Shown here piece by piece: positions 1-8,820 of a stretch of 64,000 nucleotides of DNA (position 1 is the first letter of the stretch; each line of letters begins with the position of its first letter). The DNA is taken from positions 6,392,501 to 6,456,500 of the forward strand of contig NZ_CP023278.1 in the NCBI RefSeq assembly GCF_002896875.1, in the 5' to 3' direction. This DNA comes from Nostoc sp. CENA543. GTDB lineage: Bacteria; Cyanobacteriota; Cyanobacteriia; Cyanobacteriales; Nostocaceae. Position numbers and translations under genes: made by a program. The notes under the pieces were generated by a model. It saw only the letters and a list, made by a program, of their open reading frames with translations, was not told the DNA's origin and did no database searches.

Positions 1-620
1 GACAGTGGGCGATCGCGATCGGTAATCCTTTAGGCTTAGATAATACCGTCACTATCGGCATTATCAGTGCCACAGACCGCACCAGCGCACAGGTAGGAGT
101 TCCAGATAAACGAGTCAGCTTTATTCAAACTGACGCTGCTATTAATCCAGGTAACTCCGGCGGGCCTTTATTAAATGCCCAAGGGGAAGTAATAGGAGTC
201 AATACTGCAATTCGTGCTGATGCTCAAGGCTTAGGTTTTGCCATCCCTATAGAAACTGCTGCCCGTGTTGCTAATGAACTATTTACGAAAGGACGCGTAG
301 AACATCCCTTTTTAGGGATTGAAATGACGGACTTATCTCCGAGTAGAAAACAACAAATCAATCAAGAAAACAAACTCAACATTCAACAGGAAACTGGCGT
401 TGTCATTAAAGGCGTAGTCAAAGACTCACCAGCTAACCGAGCAGGATTGCTCCCTGGCGATGTAATTCAAAAAATTAACGATAAACCAGTCAAAACATCA
501 GCCCAAGTCCAAAAACAAGTTGAATCCAGCACCGTGGGTGATGTTCTGGTAATGGAAATCAACCGCAGTGGCAAAATCCTCACGGTCAAAGTACAGTCAG
601 GTGCTTATCCTAAAAAATAG
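1..620 (+). CDS. HtrA/Deg-family serine protease, C-terminal part (5' truncated by window edge)
   Basis: The reading frame is open from base 3 to the TAG at 618-620, so the visible part is the C-terminal 205 residues of a longer protein. The catalytic-serine motif GNSGGPL is clear near bases 155-175. It is preceded by a QTDAAINP stretch and followed by the [10 protein letters not shown] and GFAIPIE strands typical of the trypsin-like fold. A single PDZ domain follows (about bases 300-610) with the carboxylate-binding LGI motif and a [12 protein letters not shown] core. The family degrades misfolded proteins in the periplasm or at the cell surface. Catalytic His and Asp lie upstream of the window. 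Which of the several cyanobacterial paralogues (HtrA, HhoA, HhoB) this is cannot be decided from the fragment. Confidence 0.93.
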   Translation, partial: QWAIAIGNPLGLDNTVTIGIISATDRTSAQVGVPDKRVSFIQTDAAINPGNSGGPLLNAQGEVIGVNTAIRADAQGLGFAIPIETAARVANELFTKGRVEHPFLGIEMTDLSPSRKQQINQENKLNIQQETGVVIKGVVKDSPANRAGLLPGDVIQKINDKPVKTSAQVQKQVESSTVGDVLVMEINRSGKILTVKVQSGAYPKK

Positions 621-662
621 TCATTAGTCATTAGTCATTAGTCATTAGTCATTACTCATTAG
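621..662. repeat. Tandem TCATTAG heptamers
   Basis: Six consecutive 7-bp units, one changed to TCATTAC, begin one base after the protease stop codon. A looser run of GGACTATTGACT-like units follows at about 692-725. This is the short tandemly repeated heptanucleotide type common in Nostocaceae spacers. Confidence 0.9.
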
Positions 663-722
663 TTTTTCATCCTTGCAAAGTAACTTTTTGACTATGGACT
701 ATGGACTATTGACTCTGGACTA

Positions 723-1073
723 TTAACCATTAGACAAATGATCTAACTGCATCCTTTGTTCCATTTGGCGCAGAAAATAACCCGTCATCATAGCCGAAGC
801 TAGCAGTCCGGCTAAATTTTCTTTGTCGGTGGTTATTTGGACATTAAAATTTTCTGCTGGAAGCATTCCCACTAGCCCTTGTACGTTCTGGGAAATAATT
901 TGTTTAATTTCCGGGCTAACGGACTGGGCAACACGGGCTAGAACTTCTGGAGACTGATGTTGGAGATATTTAAGTAACTGATTGGGGTTTTCCCCAAAGT
1001 GGTCGGAAAGCAGTTGGTTGGGGTGTTCCTCAGAGTTGTCGTTCAAAAAATCAGGATCAAACACCATTGGCAA
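723..1073 (-). CDS. DUF760 domain protein
   Basis: A 116-residue soluble protein with no signal peptide or membrane segment. The core PEVLARVAQSVSPEIKQII, followed by an NVQGLVG-LP-FNVQITT stretch and ending in LASAMMTGYFLRQMEQRM, matches the DUF760 family of cyanobacteria and chloroplasts. The molecular role of this family is not established to my knowledge. The gene is convergent with the protease gene and about 190 bp downstream of scpB on the same strand, separated by repeats, so co-transcription is possible but not evident. The N-terminal 35 residues are low in conservation-like signal and rich in Asn and Asp. Confidence 0.8.
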   Translation of the reverse strand: MPMVFDPDFLNDNSEEHPNQLLSDHFGENPNQLLKYLQHQSPEVLARVAQSVSPEIKQIISQNVQGLVGMLPAENFNVQITTDKENLAGLLASAMMTGYFLRQMEQRMQLDHLSNG

Positions 1074-1114
1074 TTCTTTTTAGCTTAGTTGCTAATTCTA
1101 CTCTAAACCATTGT

Positions 1115-1275
1115 GCAAGGGAATTGGGAATTGGGAATTGGGAATTGGGCAAGCAGGAAGTGTGGGAGGGGTGGGAGGATAGGGAAGAAATCTTTCCCCC
1201 CACACTCCCCACACTTCCCCATCTTCCCAGTCCCCAGTCCCCAGTCCCTACTCCCCAGTCCCTACTCCCCAGTTT
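1115..1275. repeat. GGGAATTG and CCCAGTCCCC repeat block
   Basis: Four tandem GGGAATTG-like units (about 1120-1150) are followed by a purine-rich then pyrimidine-rich segment and by CCAGTCCCCAGTCCC units (about 1226-1275). The block fills the DUF760-scpB spacer and produces spurious short ORFs. It slightly overlaps the 3' end of scpB. Confidence 0.8.
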
Positions 1276-1789
1276 CCAGTTCTAGTTCTAATTGCTGTTC
1301 TTTCGGGCTATTTTCTAAGATTTGGGGGAGTTGTTCGATTTGAAAGTATTGATGAAATTTTGATGTGACTTGTAGCGAGTAGGAACGGGATTCTTGATCC
1401 CGTCTTTTGCGAACAAAACCGAGTTCGACTAGTTCAGGAACGTGTTGATATACTCCTGAGCCGCGTAGGTTAATTAAATCACTTTGGCGGATGGGACTAT
1501 TGAGGGCGATCGCAGCAAGTGTCCTCAATGCTCCTAATCCCAATTCTACAGGAATCAATGTTTGTACTAAGTCATGAAAATCAGACCGGAGTTGCAAACT
1601 ATAACCTGCTGGTGTTTCTACAACTTCCAGTGCGCTATCTCGGCGAGCGTAGCTGTCCATTAGTTCAATGATGCCTTCTTCAACCGTAGCGCGATCGCAG
1701 GCTGCATACTCGGCGATTTCGCCCAGGGACAAAGGTTTACCCTTTAAGTAGAGAATCGCTTCTATCGTGGTCGCTGTGGCTGTGGTCAT
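1262..1789 (-). CDS. scpB: Segregation and condensation protein B
   Basis: A 175-residue protein of the usual ScpB layout. The N-terminal winged helix begins with IEAILYLKGKPLSLGEIAEY and the second winged helix contains ALRTLAAIALNSPIRQSDL and LVELGFVRKRRD. ScpB binds ScpA, and the pair joins SMC in the bacterial condensin that compacts and segregates chromosomes. ScpA is not in the window, and in cyanobacteria these genes are often apart. The C-terminal tail is Glu/Gln-rich and its last codons run into a CCCAGT repeat, so the exact C terminus may be repeat-derived. The ATG at 1789 is followed by a Thr/Ala-rich start; no strong Shine-Dalgarno is visible because AATTCAAAATTC repeats abut it. 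Confidence 0.9.
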   Translation of the reverse strand: MTTATATTIEAILYLKGKPLSLGEIAEYAACDRATVEEGIIELMDSYARRDSALEVVETPAGYSLQLRSDFHDLVQTLIPVELGLGALRTLAAIALNSPIRQSDLINLRGSGVYQHVPELVELGFVRKRRDQESRSYSLQVTSKFHQYFQIEQLPQILENSPKEQQLELELETGE

Positions 1790-1794
1790 AAATC

Positions 1795-1828
1795 AATTCA
1801 AAATTCAAAATTCAAAATTCAAAATTTG
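1795..1828. repeat. AATTCAAA tandem run
   Basis: About four tandem 10-bp AATTCAAAAT-like units lie immediately upstream of scpB. The same unit recurs near 11757, 13528, 29032 and 61251. Confidence 0.85.
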
Positions 1829-1972
1829 AACTTTGTGTATTGAATTTTCCTGTTGAGGTTTAATAACTTTACAATAATAAGTGTGTGGGATTATACCTTT
1901 TTTCGTTGTTTAAGTCAATGTAAATCCCACGAATAACATTTAATTATTCCCCCTGCCCCCTGCCCCCCTGCC

Positions 1973-2668
1973 TTAAACCTCCCGACTGCCTAGGATAAAT
2001 TCAGCGATCGCCAAATCCTGGGGAGTAGTAATTTTGAGGTTGGTTTCTTCGCCTTCCACAATTTGCACTTCAATGCCGCATTTTTCAAATAATGCCGCAT
2101 CGTCGGTGACTTCCCAACCTTGGCGGATGCCTTCGGCGTGACATTGTTTTAACAACTGGACGTTAAATCCTTGGGGGGTTTGGGCTGCCCACAAATTTTG
2201 ACGGTCGGGTGTACTTTGAATTATGCCATTGCCATCCACAACTTTGATTGTGTCTTTTACCGGAACTGCGGCAATTAAGCCAGAACACGTACGTATAGCT
2301 TGGGCGCAGGCGTTGAGTAAATCTGGTGTGGCTAAACATCTAGCCCCATCGTGAATTAAAACTTGCTCTGCCTCTGTTGGCAGTGCCTGTAAGCCGTTAT
2401 AAACTGACTCTTGACGGGTAGCACCACCCAGAATTAATTCTACTGGCTTAGTTAGCTGTAAATTAGCGATAATTTCCTTAAATTCTGGCCAGTCAGTAGG
2501 CTGAGAAATAATTCCTATCCAAGAGATTTCTTCAGCCGCTTGTGCAGCCAACAGAGTCCAAGCCAGAATAGATTGCGATCGCACCTGCAACAGCAGTTTA
2601 TTCCGTTGACTCCCCATTCTTTTGCCGACACCGGCCGCAGGAATTAGTAAATACACAACAATCCTCAA
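1973..2668 (-). CDS. ispD: 2-C-methyl-D-erythritol 4-phosphate cytidylyltransferase
   Basis: This 231-residue enzyme transfers CMP from CTP to methylerythritol phosphate, the third step of the plastid-type (MEP) isoprenoid pathway that feeds carotenoids, phytol and quinones. The nucleotide-binding signature LIPAAGVGKRMGSQRNK is at residues 8-24. VLIHDGARCLATPDLL, VKDTIK and the C-terminal TDDAALFE segment are all in the expected order, and the length is normal. The chosen ATG gives seven residues before the first strand; a start a few codons later is also possible. It is transcribed away from the GT9 gene and stands alone, with repeat-rich spacers on both sides. Confidence 0.95.
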   Translation of the reverse strand: MRIVVYLLIPAAGVGKRMGSQRNKLLLQVRSQSILAWTLLAAQAAEEISWIGIISQPTDWPEFKEIIANLQLTKPVELILGGATRQESVYNGLQALPTEAEQVLIHDGARCLATPDLLNACAQAIRTCSGLIAAVPVKDTIKVVDGNGIIQSTPDRQNLWAAQTPQGFNVQLLKQCHAEGIRQGWEVTDDAALFEKCGIEVQIVEGEETNLKITTPQDLAIAEFILGSREV

Positions 2669-2815
2669 TCTTATAAATTAGGGGTGTAAGGGTGTAGGGG
2701 TGTAGGGGAAATAATTAACATCCATGCCCAATTCCCAATGCCCAATTCCCCAATCCTTAATATCTAATACCTATATTCACCTAAAATAAGGAGCGAGTAA
2801 GCGTCAATAATTATT

Positions 2816-3772
2816 ATGCGAGTAGTAGCCCTTGTACCTGGCGGAATTGGCGATCAAATTCTCTTCTTTCCGACTCTAGACGACTTGAAGAGACATTATC
2901 CCAACGCGCAACTAGATGTCGTTACCGAACCCCGGTCAAAGGCTGCCTACCGGGTGAGCAAGTCAGTCAATGAGGTACTGGCTTTCGATTACAAAGACCG
3001 TAACAGCCTGGCAGATTGGGGCAACCTAGTAGGCACAATTCGCGATCGCGAATATGAAGTGGTCATTACTGTTGGTCAAAGTTGGTTATTGGGTCTTTTT
3101 CTCTGGTTAACAGGAATCCCCACACGTATCGGCTACCAAGGTAAAGGCTCTGGATTTTTTACCCATTCTGTGCCGTTGAAATCATCTCAGTATATAGCAG
3201 CAACTTATCATGATTTGCTGCAACCATTAGGTATTACCACTTCTACCCCAGAGTTAGCGGTAAACGTGCCGAAACCTGATATCGAGTGGGCGCAAAACGA
3301 ACAAAAACGTTTAGCAGTCAATAATGGTTATGTATTAATCTATGATGGCTCAAGCTGGCTATCCAAACCTCAAGCGGGAGATACTTTATACCCCGTGGAA
3401 AACTGGCAAGCTATTATTCAAGATTTTCAAGCTAAACAACCAGATTTACCGATAGTCGTCATTCAAGGAACTAATGACGAAGCATTTGTGCGATCGCTCC
3501 GGGATTCAGCCCCTAATATTAAGGTGACTGCTCCTGAAGATATCGGCAAGTTAGCCGCCATCATTGCCGGAGCTAGTTTGATGCTCACTACTGAGACTGT
3601 ACCATTACAACTTAGTGTAGCAGTACAAACTTATACAATCGGCCTGTTTGGTTCTACAGATCCAAGCAAAGTGTTACCAACAAGCGATAAGTTCTTGGGT
3701 ATCAAATCTTCTACGGGCAAAATAGCAGATATTTCTCCCAAAACCATCCTTGAAAAAGTTTGGGGTGGATGA
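2816..3772 (+). CDS. Glycosyltransferase family 9 (heptosyltransferase-like)
   Basis: A 318-residue GT-B fold protein. The N terminus VALVPGGIGDQILFFPTLDD is the GT9 signature found in ADP-heptose:LPS heptosyltransferases, and the C-terminal half has the LTTETVPLQLSVA and TIGLFGSTDPSKVLP stretches typical of the donor-binding domain. Family members add sugars to lipopolysaccharide core or related envelope glycans at the cytoplasmic face. The exact donor cannot be read from sequence, and many cyanobacterial homologues are not true heptosyltransferases. It stands alone between ispD (divergent) and the CRR6-like gene (convergent). An AAGGAG lies rather far upstream of the ATG. Confidence 0.85.
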   Translation: MRVVALVPGGIGDQILFFPTLDDLKRHYPNAQLDVVTEPRSKAAYRVSKSVNEVLAFDYKDRNSLADWGNLVGTIRDREYEVVITVGQSWLLGLFLWLTGIPTRIGYQGKGSGFFTHSVPLKSSQYIAATYHDLLQPLGITTSTPELAVNVPKPDIEWAQNEQKRLAVNNGYVLIYDGSSWLSKPQAGDTLYPVENWQAIIQDFQAKQPDLPIVVIQGTNDEAFVRSLRDSAPNIKVTAPEDIGKLAAIIAGASLMLTTETVPLQLSVAVQTYTIGLFGSTDPSKVLPTSDKFLGIKSSTGKIADISPKTILEKVWGG

Positions 3773-3891
3773 ATTAGGGCATTGGGAATACAAGAGGAAT
3801 TGGTGCAGGGTGCGGGGGGCAAGGGGGAAGAAAAATTTCCCCATTTCTCCCTGCCCCCTGCCCCCTGCCTCCTGTCTCCCAACCCCCAACC

Positions 3892-4389
3892 TCAAAACAA
3901 ATCAAAAAACGCATCATCTAATTCGTAACCAAGCATTTGCGCCATAGATTTTAGTCGCGCTTGCCAAGGGATATCCTGCTGTTTCAACCAGTCGCTTAAC
4001 AGAAATACTTTGTGCATTAAAAAGATTTCTAAAGCTTCAGGATTATATTGAATGCCCTCTTTAGCACTAAATTGATGGGGTACAAGCATCGCCGCATAAC
4101 GAGCAAGTTCTCCAGCTTTCCAATCCAATAAAAATGGTAGCCAAGGGTATTTAGCATCTAAGCGCACAAACCACAGCCTTAACTCAGGAATTTCTGACAA
4201 TTCGCGAGGATCACCTGGTTCTAAAGAATAGTTGATATCAAACTGCAACTGCTGTTCATAGTTAGCGTAGACGCTTTGTGTCGTGCTTTGAGACGGTTGC
4301 TCTTGTAACAGTTGATTAATTACCGTATCAACAGGGGATAAATCCAGGGTATTAACAGAGTCAGTATTGAGCGCGATCGTGATTGTCAT
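3892..4389 (-). CDS. CRR6-family NdhI maturation factor (DUF1817)
   Basis: A 165-residue soluble protein. The central stretch GDPRELSEIPELRLWFVRLD, then YPWLPFLLDWKAGELARYA and MLVPHQFSAKEGIQYNPEAL, is the hallmark of the cyanobacterial and chloroplast CRR6 family. Family members are needed for assembly of the NdhI subunit into the peripheral arm of photosynthetic NDH-1. The length is normal and the conserved C-terminal MLGYELDDAFFDLF is present. The N-terminal 55 residues look lineage-specific. The gene is monocistronic; a 1.07 kb gene-free region lies upstream. The assignment rests on remembered family signatures, so it is good but not certain. Confidence 0.82.
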   Translation of the reverse strand: MTITIALNTDSVNTLDLSPVDTVINQLLQEQPSQSTTQSVYANYEQQLQFDINYSLEPGDPRELSEIPELRLWFVRLDAKYPWLPFLLDWKAGELARYAAMLVPHQFSAKEGIQYNPEALEIFLMHKVFLLSDWLKQQDIPWQARLKSMAQMLGYELDDAFFDLF

Positions 4390-5462
4390 GGACTCAACAG
4401 CTACTTTTTGTATACGGTGTTAGTTTCGAGAATTCACAGTACCAGCTTTCTGCAATTGACGCTACATTTACAAACTACGCCTGGCCTGAAATCACAAAAA
4501 GCAGAATCACTGAGAACATGAAATTTACTGCCTTTTGAGCATTAAAGTCTCTCTATGTCTGTTCATTTGCGTCTCTTCATTCCTGTCATCCTAGATTGAA
4601 CAACTCATATGACTACATATATACATAAGTATATACTTATGTATTTTTCTTAACATTTATCAATACTTCATGTTGTCTCCAAGAACATTCTTAAAGACTG
4701 GAAAAATTTCTAGTGTGCAATTTTTAAAGTTGTCTATGCTACCCTTATAACCCGATTAGGTGATGGTAGAATTACTGCACACTAACTAAATAAATATTCA
4801 GAATTACTCAGCCAAGTACCGTAATTACACAGGTACTGGGGCGGAGCGATGATTTTCTTTGCAACAAAAATCACAAATACTTAAGTACAAATAACATAGT
4901 GATGAAATATTAGCAGTCTTAAAACCTCAACCTATTTATCAATGACATTTTCTAAAGCCAAGCCCTTTAGTCAAGAAAAATTTAAATAATATTAAATAGT
5001 TCTGGAGAGAAAAAAAAGCCTGTTATAAATGGCAAGAAAATACAAAAAAATATTAATCATCAACAAATATCGTATATTTGCAGGCATTAAGAAATAGTTA
5101 TTAATGTTGTAATTTTTATTCAGTAGTTCATCCCTAATTGAACCGAACTTATTGAAACAATTTATGCAACTGTGATACTGAAAAATGCTAAATATATAGT
5201 CTTTGTCTCAAAAATTTAGTAAACATCAGATATAGCTGTGAGGGGGTTATGACAATTGAAGTAACAATCAAGATGATTGGCAAAAATGAATTAATTTAAC
5301 TGTTTTTGTTAGTGTCTACAGTTATTAACACCACAATCTTTCACAATTAGTTAATGTAAATAATTATCTACATAGCTTTCTCATTAAGCTATATAATCTT
5401 TACTTACATTCAAATTTCCACAACCTTACAAAATCAACAAACATAAAAAGGAGGATAAACAA
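4390..5462. other. Long AT-rich spacer without a recognisable gene
   Basis: No coding frame of convincing length was found. The region is AT-rich with few repeats, unlike other spacers here. It holds a perfect 24-bp palindrome at 4621-4644. A 15-codon ORF at 5249-5296 follows a GAGGGGG stretch but has no other support. The AT-rich 3' half is probably the leader and promoter of the secreted-protein gene at 5463. Confidence 0.6.
4621..4644. promoter_or_regulatory. Perfect 24-bp palindrome
   Basis: The left half ATACATAAGTAT is followed directly by its exact reverse complement, then by TTTTTCTT. It could be a protein-binding site or a weak AT-only hairpin. No family of sites was recognised. Confidence 0.5.
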
Positions 5463-6128
5463 ATGACTAAGATCATTTATCTGAGTAAGTTACTTGCCTT
5501 CACTGCCATTTTTTCAGTTGCGATATTGAATAGCAATCAGTTACGAGTTAAAGCTCAGGAAACACCCACGACTCCTACAAATACGACAAACACCACAACA
5601 GCAAATCCAAAAATTTGTTCTTTAGATCCGGTTGAAAGTTTGCTACCTCCTGTCTCACCCCAAAAAACTAGTTCTGTATTTTCTTACCTCGCAGAACAAG
5701 GTTTTTCACGTAGCGAAGATGGCTCTTGGGTATGTTATGTAAATGACCCTAACAAAGATAATCGCTACTACACACTATTCAAAGTCACAGAGAAAGATGG
5801 CAAACTAATTGGCAGTTCTTTCTTAGATGATGGCAATCTGATCTTAGGACAGGATGCTCGTAGTTTAGATTTCTTTATGACTCTAATTCAGCATCACACT
5901 ACTATAAATCAGGGCAATCAAGATAGTGTACGCAGATATTTAGAGGCATTTATTTCCTTAGTAAAAGACGGAAAAATTAAGCCCTCTCGCCGTGGTTTTC
6001 TCTTTGATGAGCCAAATCGAGCATTAATTATTTATCACCCACTGAGTGCAGGAGAATTGAAAGGAACAGCAATTACAATCAACATCCAATTGCCTAAAAA
6101 AGTGAGTTCTCAAGCAACTCGAAACTGA
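5463..6128 (+). CDS. Secreted protein of unknown function
   Basis: A 221-residue protein with a strong Shine-Dalgarno (AAGGAGG about 10 bases before the ATG). Its Sec signal peptide covers about residues 1-30, with likely cleavage after VKA before QETPT. A short Thr/Pro/Asn linker follows (residues 32-50). The mature domain has two Cys (in KICSLDP and SWVCYVN) that could form a disulfide in the periplasm. I do not recognise the family. It is followed 84 bp later by another exported protein on the same strand, so the two may form a small envelope operon. The long AT-rich upstream region suggests regulated expression. Confidence 0.75.
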   Translation: MTKIIYLSKLLAFTAIFSVAILNSNQLRVKAQETPTTPTNTTNTTTANPKICSLDPVESLLPPVSPQKTSSVFSYLAEQGFSRSEDGSWVCYVNDPNKDNRYYTLFKVTEKDGKLIGSSFLDDGNLILGQDARSLDFFMTLIQHHTTINQGNQDSVRRYLEAFISLVKDGKIKPSRRGFLFDEPNRALIIYHPLSAGELKGTAITINIQLPKKVSSQATRN

Positions 6129-6212
6129 GTTTTTACTGGTCAAACTAGTATTTTTTAGTTTGCTCAAGATAATTACTCCTAATTAATCTGTGTCATCTAC
6201 CGGAGAAGGGTC

Positions 6213-7505
6213 TTGTTGAAATCTATCAAAAACATCACATTTGTATTCTCGTCTTTAGCAACACTACTGATTTTTGTTCAGACGGCCAATGCACAACCAA
6301 AAGGTTTAAATGTTGGCGCGCCTGTCAAAATACCCCCAGGACAAGAAGAGCAGTTTTTACAGTATCAGCTACAAAATAATGAAGCTGGCTTGCGTCAGCT
6401 CCGAGTTATCCCTGGGTGCGTAGTCGGGTTTGGTCTACGTTGTAACAAAACCGGTACTATCTTAGAGCAAGTTATTGAATCTAACGGTGGACTGACTTAT
6501 CAACAAATGTTGATGAGAGCAGCTGGCGGAGAAACTAACTATCAGAGAACTCTTCCCTTTTACGGCAACAACAGTAATCTGATTAACTCTCCTTATATGT
6601 CAGTCTGGAGAAATCATTCTTCTCAAATTCTAGATTCAGCACAGTATGGACTGGGAGGAAAACTGAGTTCAACTCCTGTACCTGGTTTTAGTAATGTCAC
6701 GAGAAACTTTCTGTGGTCAGGTAAACCAGCCGATGACCTCCGCAGTGGGTTTGTGAACTTGAAATTATCCTATGGACAAACCCTCCTAGAAGAAGCCGCC
6801 AAAATCCCCAACCTTGAACAAAAGATTGTTGATCTGAACCTAGAGCCAGATATGACACAGTTCTATCTGAATAATCTCTCTAGGGGATTAAACGCTTTAC
6901 GGACAGGAAATAAAGCCGAACTCAGACAAAGTATTTTGACAATACTTTCGCGTCCATATGCTACCAATGCTAGAGATGATGGTTGGTATGGGAGAAGAGT
7001 GGTTCAACTTCCAAATGTGACTCCATCAGGTGAAACCATAGTGGGTGACACGTTTGATACTGCATTAGTAGAACCAGGCAGCGAGGTAGGAATTGGAGAA
7101 ATAGCAGAAATCCCTGGTGAAGAAATAATTGCAGCTCAGTCAGATGGTTTTCCAGCTGTCTGGCCTTTGCTTGCTGGTTTAGGACTGTTGGCTTTATTAC
7201 TCGCCTTAATTGGTGGAAGAGGTAATTCATCTAGTCGCAATTCTGTGGGAAGTGTGCCAGAACCGACTCCAACAACACCTCCAACAACACCTCCAACAAC
7301 ACCTCCGACAACACCTCCAACACCACCAGTATGTCCCCCAGGAACAATTAAAATTGAGACTCCGGGAAATAGTGGTGAACTTCAATGTATTGCCACACCT
7401 CCAACAAAGGTGTTTGAACCTTCTACATTGAAGGCTATTATTTTGGTAACACTCATATACTGTCTAGTCGCTTACAAACAAAAGCGTAGACACAAGTTAA
7501 CTTGA
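6213..7505 (+). CDS. Secreted, membrane-anchored protein with Pro/Thr stalk and PEP-CTERM-like tail
   Basis: This 430-residue protein starts at a TTG (6213, or the next TTG at 6216) behind a GGAGAAGG ribosome site; no ATG fits. A signal peptide ends near ANA before QPKG. The body (about 35-300) is unfamiliar, with two Cys in PGCVVGFGLRCN. A hydrophobic segment, WPLLAGLGLLALLLALIGG, precedes GSVPEPTP and a TTPP repeat stalk (7265-7325). The C terminus is FEPST, a hydrophobic helix (AIILVTLIYCLVAY) and the basic cluster KQKRRHK, the layout of PEP-CTERM sorting signals. I infer surface display or exosortase processing but cannot name a function. A hairpin lies 300 bp downstream. Confidence 0.72.
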   Translation: MLKSIKNITFVFSSLATLLIFVQTANAQPKGLNVGAPVKIPPGQEEQFLQYQLQNNEAGLRQLRVIPGCVVGFGLRCNKTGTILEQVIESNGGLTYQQMLMRAAGGETNYQRTLPFYGNNSNLINSPYMSVWRNHSSQILDSAQYGLGGKLSSTPVPGFSNVTRNFLWSGKPADDLRSGFVNLKLSYGQTLLEEAAKIPNLEQKIVDLNLEPDMTQFYLNNLSRGLNALRTGNKAELRQSILTILSRPYATNARDDGWYGRRVVQLPNVTPSGETIVGDTFDTALVEPGSEVGIGEIAEIPGEEIIAAQSDGFPAVWPLLAGLGLLALLLALIGGRGNSSSRNSVGSVPEPTPTTPPTTPPTTPPTTPPTPPVCPPGTIKIETPGNSGELQCIATPPTKVFEPSTLKAIILVTLIYCLVAYKQKRRHKLT

Positions 7506-8076
7506 ATAACCACAGATTTTAACTGTTGGTTTTTTTGACGAATCAAACTAAGAATCTTAAGACTGCGTGGTAGTGTACTTAACTTAATTTATGTCTGTTG
7601 CTAAAATCTGGCTGATGTGAGTTATGGACTAAAAAATATAGTTGCTTTAATCCATTTAATATTTGAGATGCAAAGCAAAGACTTTAATATGACTCTTACC
7701 AGGAATTATTGAACTGACATAAGGCGGTGAAATATCTGTAAAAGCTCAAGAAAATAATTAATTATGAACAAATGATTAAATAAAAACTAAAATAAGATAG
7801 TAAATAAAAATCTCTCAGTTCACGGCTGAGAGATGAAACGTTTTTATTACTTTTCACACGAAATTTATCCCACTTCCATAGCATACCTATACTTTGAAAA
7901 ATATGTATGCCAAAATGCCTATTGGTCAACAGTCATTAGTCATTAGTCATTAGTTATTAGTTATTGGGCGTTGGGCATTGGGCATTGGGCATTGGGGTAA
8001 AATCTACCTTGTCTACCTTGTCTACCAGTCGCTAGTACCCAGTCCCCAATCCCCAATCCCCAGCCCCCATTCCCCA
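7506..8076. other. Spacer with hairpin and repeat block upstream of hetI
   Basis: No gene is visible. The spacer contains an 8-bp-stem hairpin at 7811-7833, TCATTAG-type heptamers at 7932-7964, then GGGCATTGGGCATTGG units and CCCCAATCCCCAGCCCC units that run up to the hetI ATG. Confidence 0.7.
7811..7846. terminator. Hairpin with downstream T-run
   Basis: The stem TCTCTCAG/CTGAGAGA encloses a 7-nt loop and is followed eight bases later by a T5 run. It may end transcription from the 6213 gene, although it lies 300 bp past the stop codon. Confidence 0.45.
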
Positions 8077-8781
8077 ATGATTTGGTTATCTCCACCCAAA
8101 GATTTCATCTTACTGCCGAATGAGGTTCATGTTTGGCGATTTCAGCTAGATATAACAGAATCACAGCTAGAAAGCCTATCAGCAATTCTTTCTGACGATG
8201 AACTGGCTCGTGCTAACAGATTTTATTTTCCAGAACATCGCCAGCGTTTTATTGCTGGACGGGGTGTTCTCAGGCAGATATTAGGTGGTTATTTGGGAAT
8301 TTTGCCGGAACAAGTTAAGTTTGATTATGAAGCGCGTGGTAAACCGTTTTTAGCAGAGGGTTTACAGCAAAGTGGCTTATTGTTTAACTTGTCGCATTCT
8401 CACAATTTAGCTTTGTGTGCGGTGAATTATACTCGGCAAATCGGGGTAGATTTAGAGTCTTTGCGTGTGATGGAGGATGTGGAGGCTTTGGCGCAAAGGT
8501 TTTTTTTACCACAAGAATATAATTTACTGCGATCGCTCCCCGATGAGCAAAAGCAAAAAACTTTCTTCCGTTACTGGACTTGTAAAGAAGCTTATCTTAA
8601 AGCGACGGGTGACGGCATATCTCAATTAGAACAAATTGAAATAGCACTAACACCCACAGAACCAGCTAGGTTAGTCAAATTACCTGCTTGGAGTCTAGTA
8701 GAGTTAGTGCCTGATAATAACTATGTTGCTGCTCTTGCCGTGGCGGGTTGTGGCTGGCAGTTAAAGTGTTGGCAGTATTAA
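8077..8781 (+). CDS. hetI: 4'-phosphopantetheinyl transferase HetI (Sfp type)
   Basis: A 234-residue Sfp-type transferase that moves the phosphopantetheine arm of CoA onto carrier-protein serines; the natural clients here are the ACP domains of HglE and HglB. Visible motifs are GRGVLRQILGGYL, the acyl-binding FNLSHS, IGVDLE (Mg-binding Asp and Glu) and FRYWTCKEAYLKATGDGI. An open frame extends upstream to 7978, but those 33 codons translate a CCCAGTCCCC repeat, so the ATG at 8077 (MIWLSPP) is taken as the start. It matches the remembered HetI of Anabaena PCC 7120 closely and lies tail-to-tail with hetN, as there. Confidence 0.95.
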   Translation: MIWLSPPKDFILLPNEVHVWRFQLDITESQLESLSAILSDDELARANRFYFPEHRQRFIAGRGVLRQILGGYLGILPEQVKFDYEARGKPFLAEGLQQSGLLFNLSHSHNLALCAVNYTRQIGVDLESLRVMEDVEALAQRFFLPQEYNLLRSLPDEQKQKTFFRYWTCKEAYLKATGDGISQLEQIEIALTPTEPARLVKLPAWSLVELVPDNNYVAALAVAGCGWQLKCWQY

Positions 8782-8820
8782 CCATCTAAGCCGCATTCCC
8801 GAATCAGCTGACTATAATTT

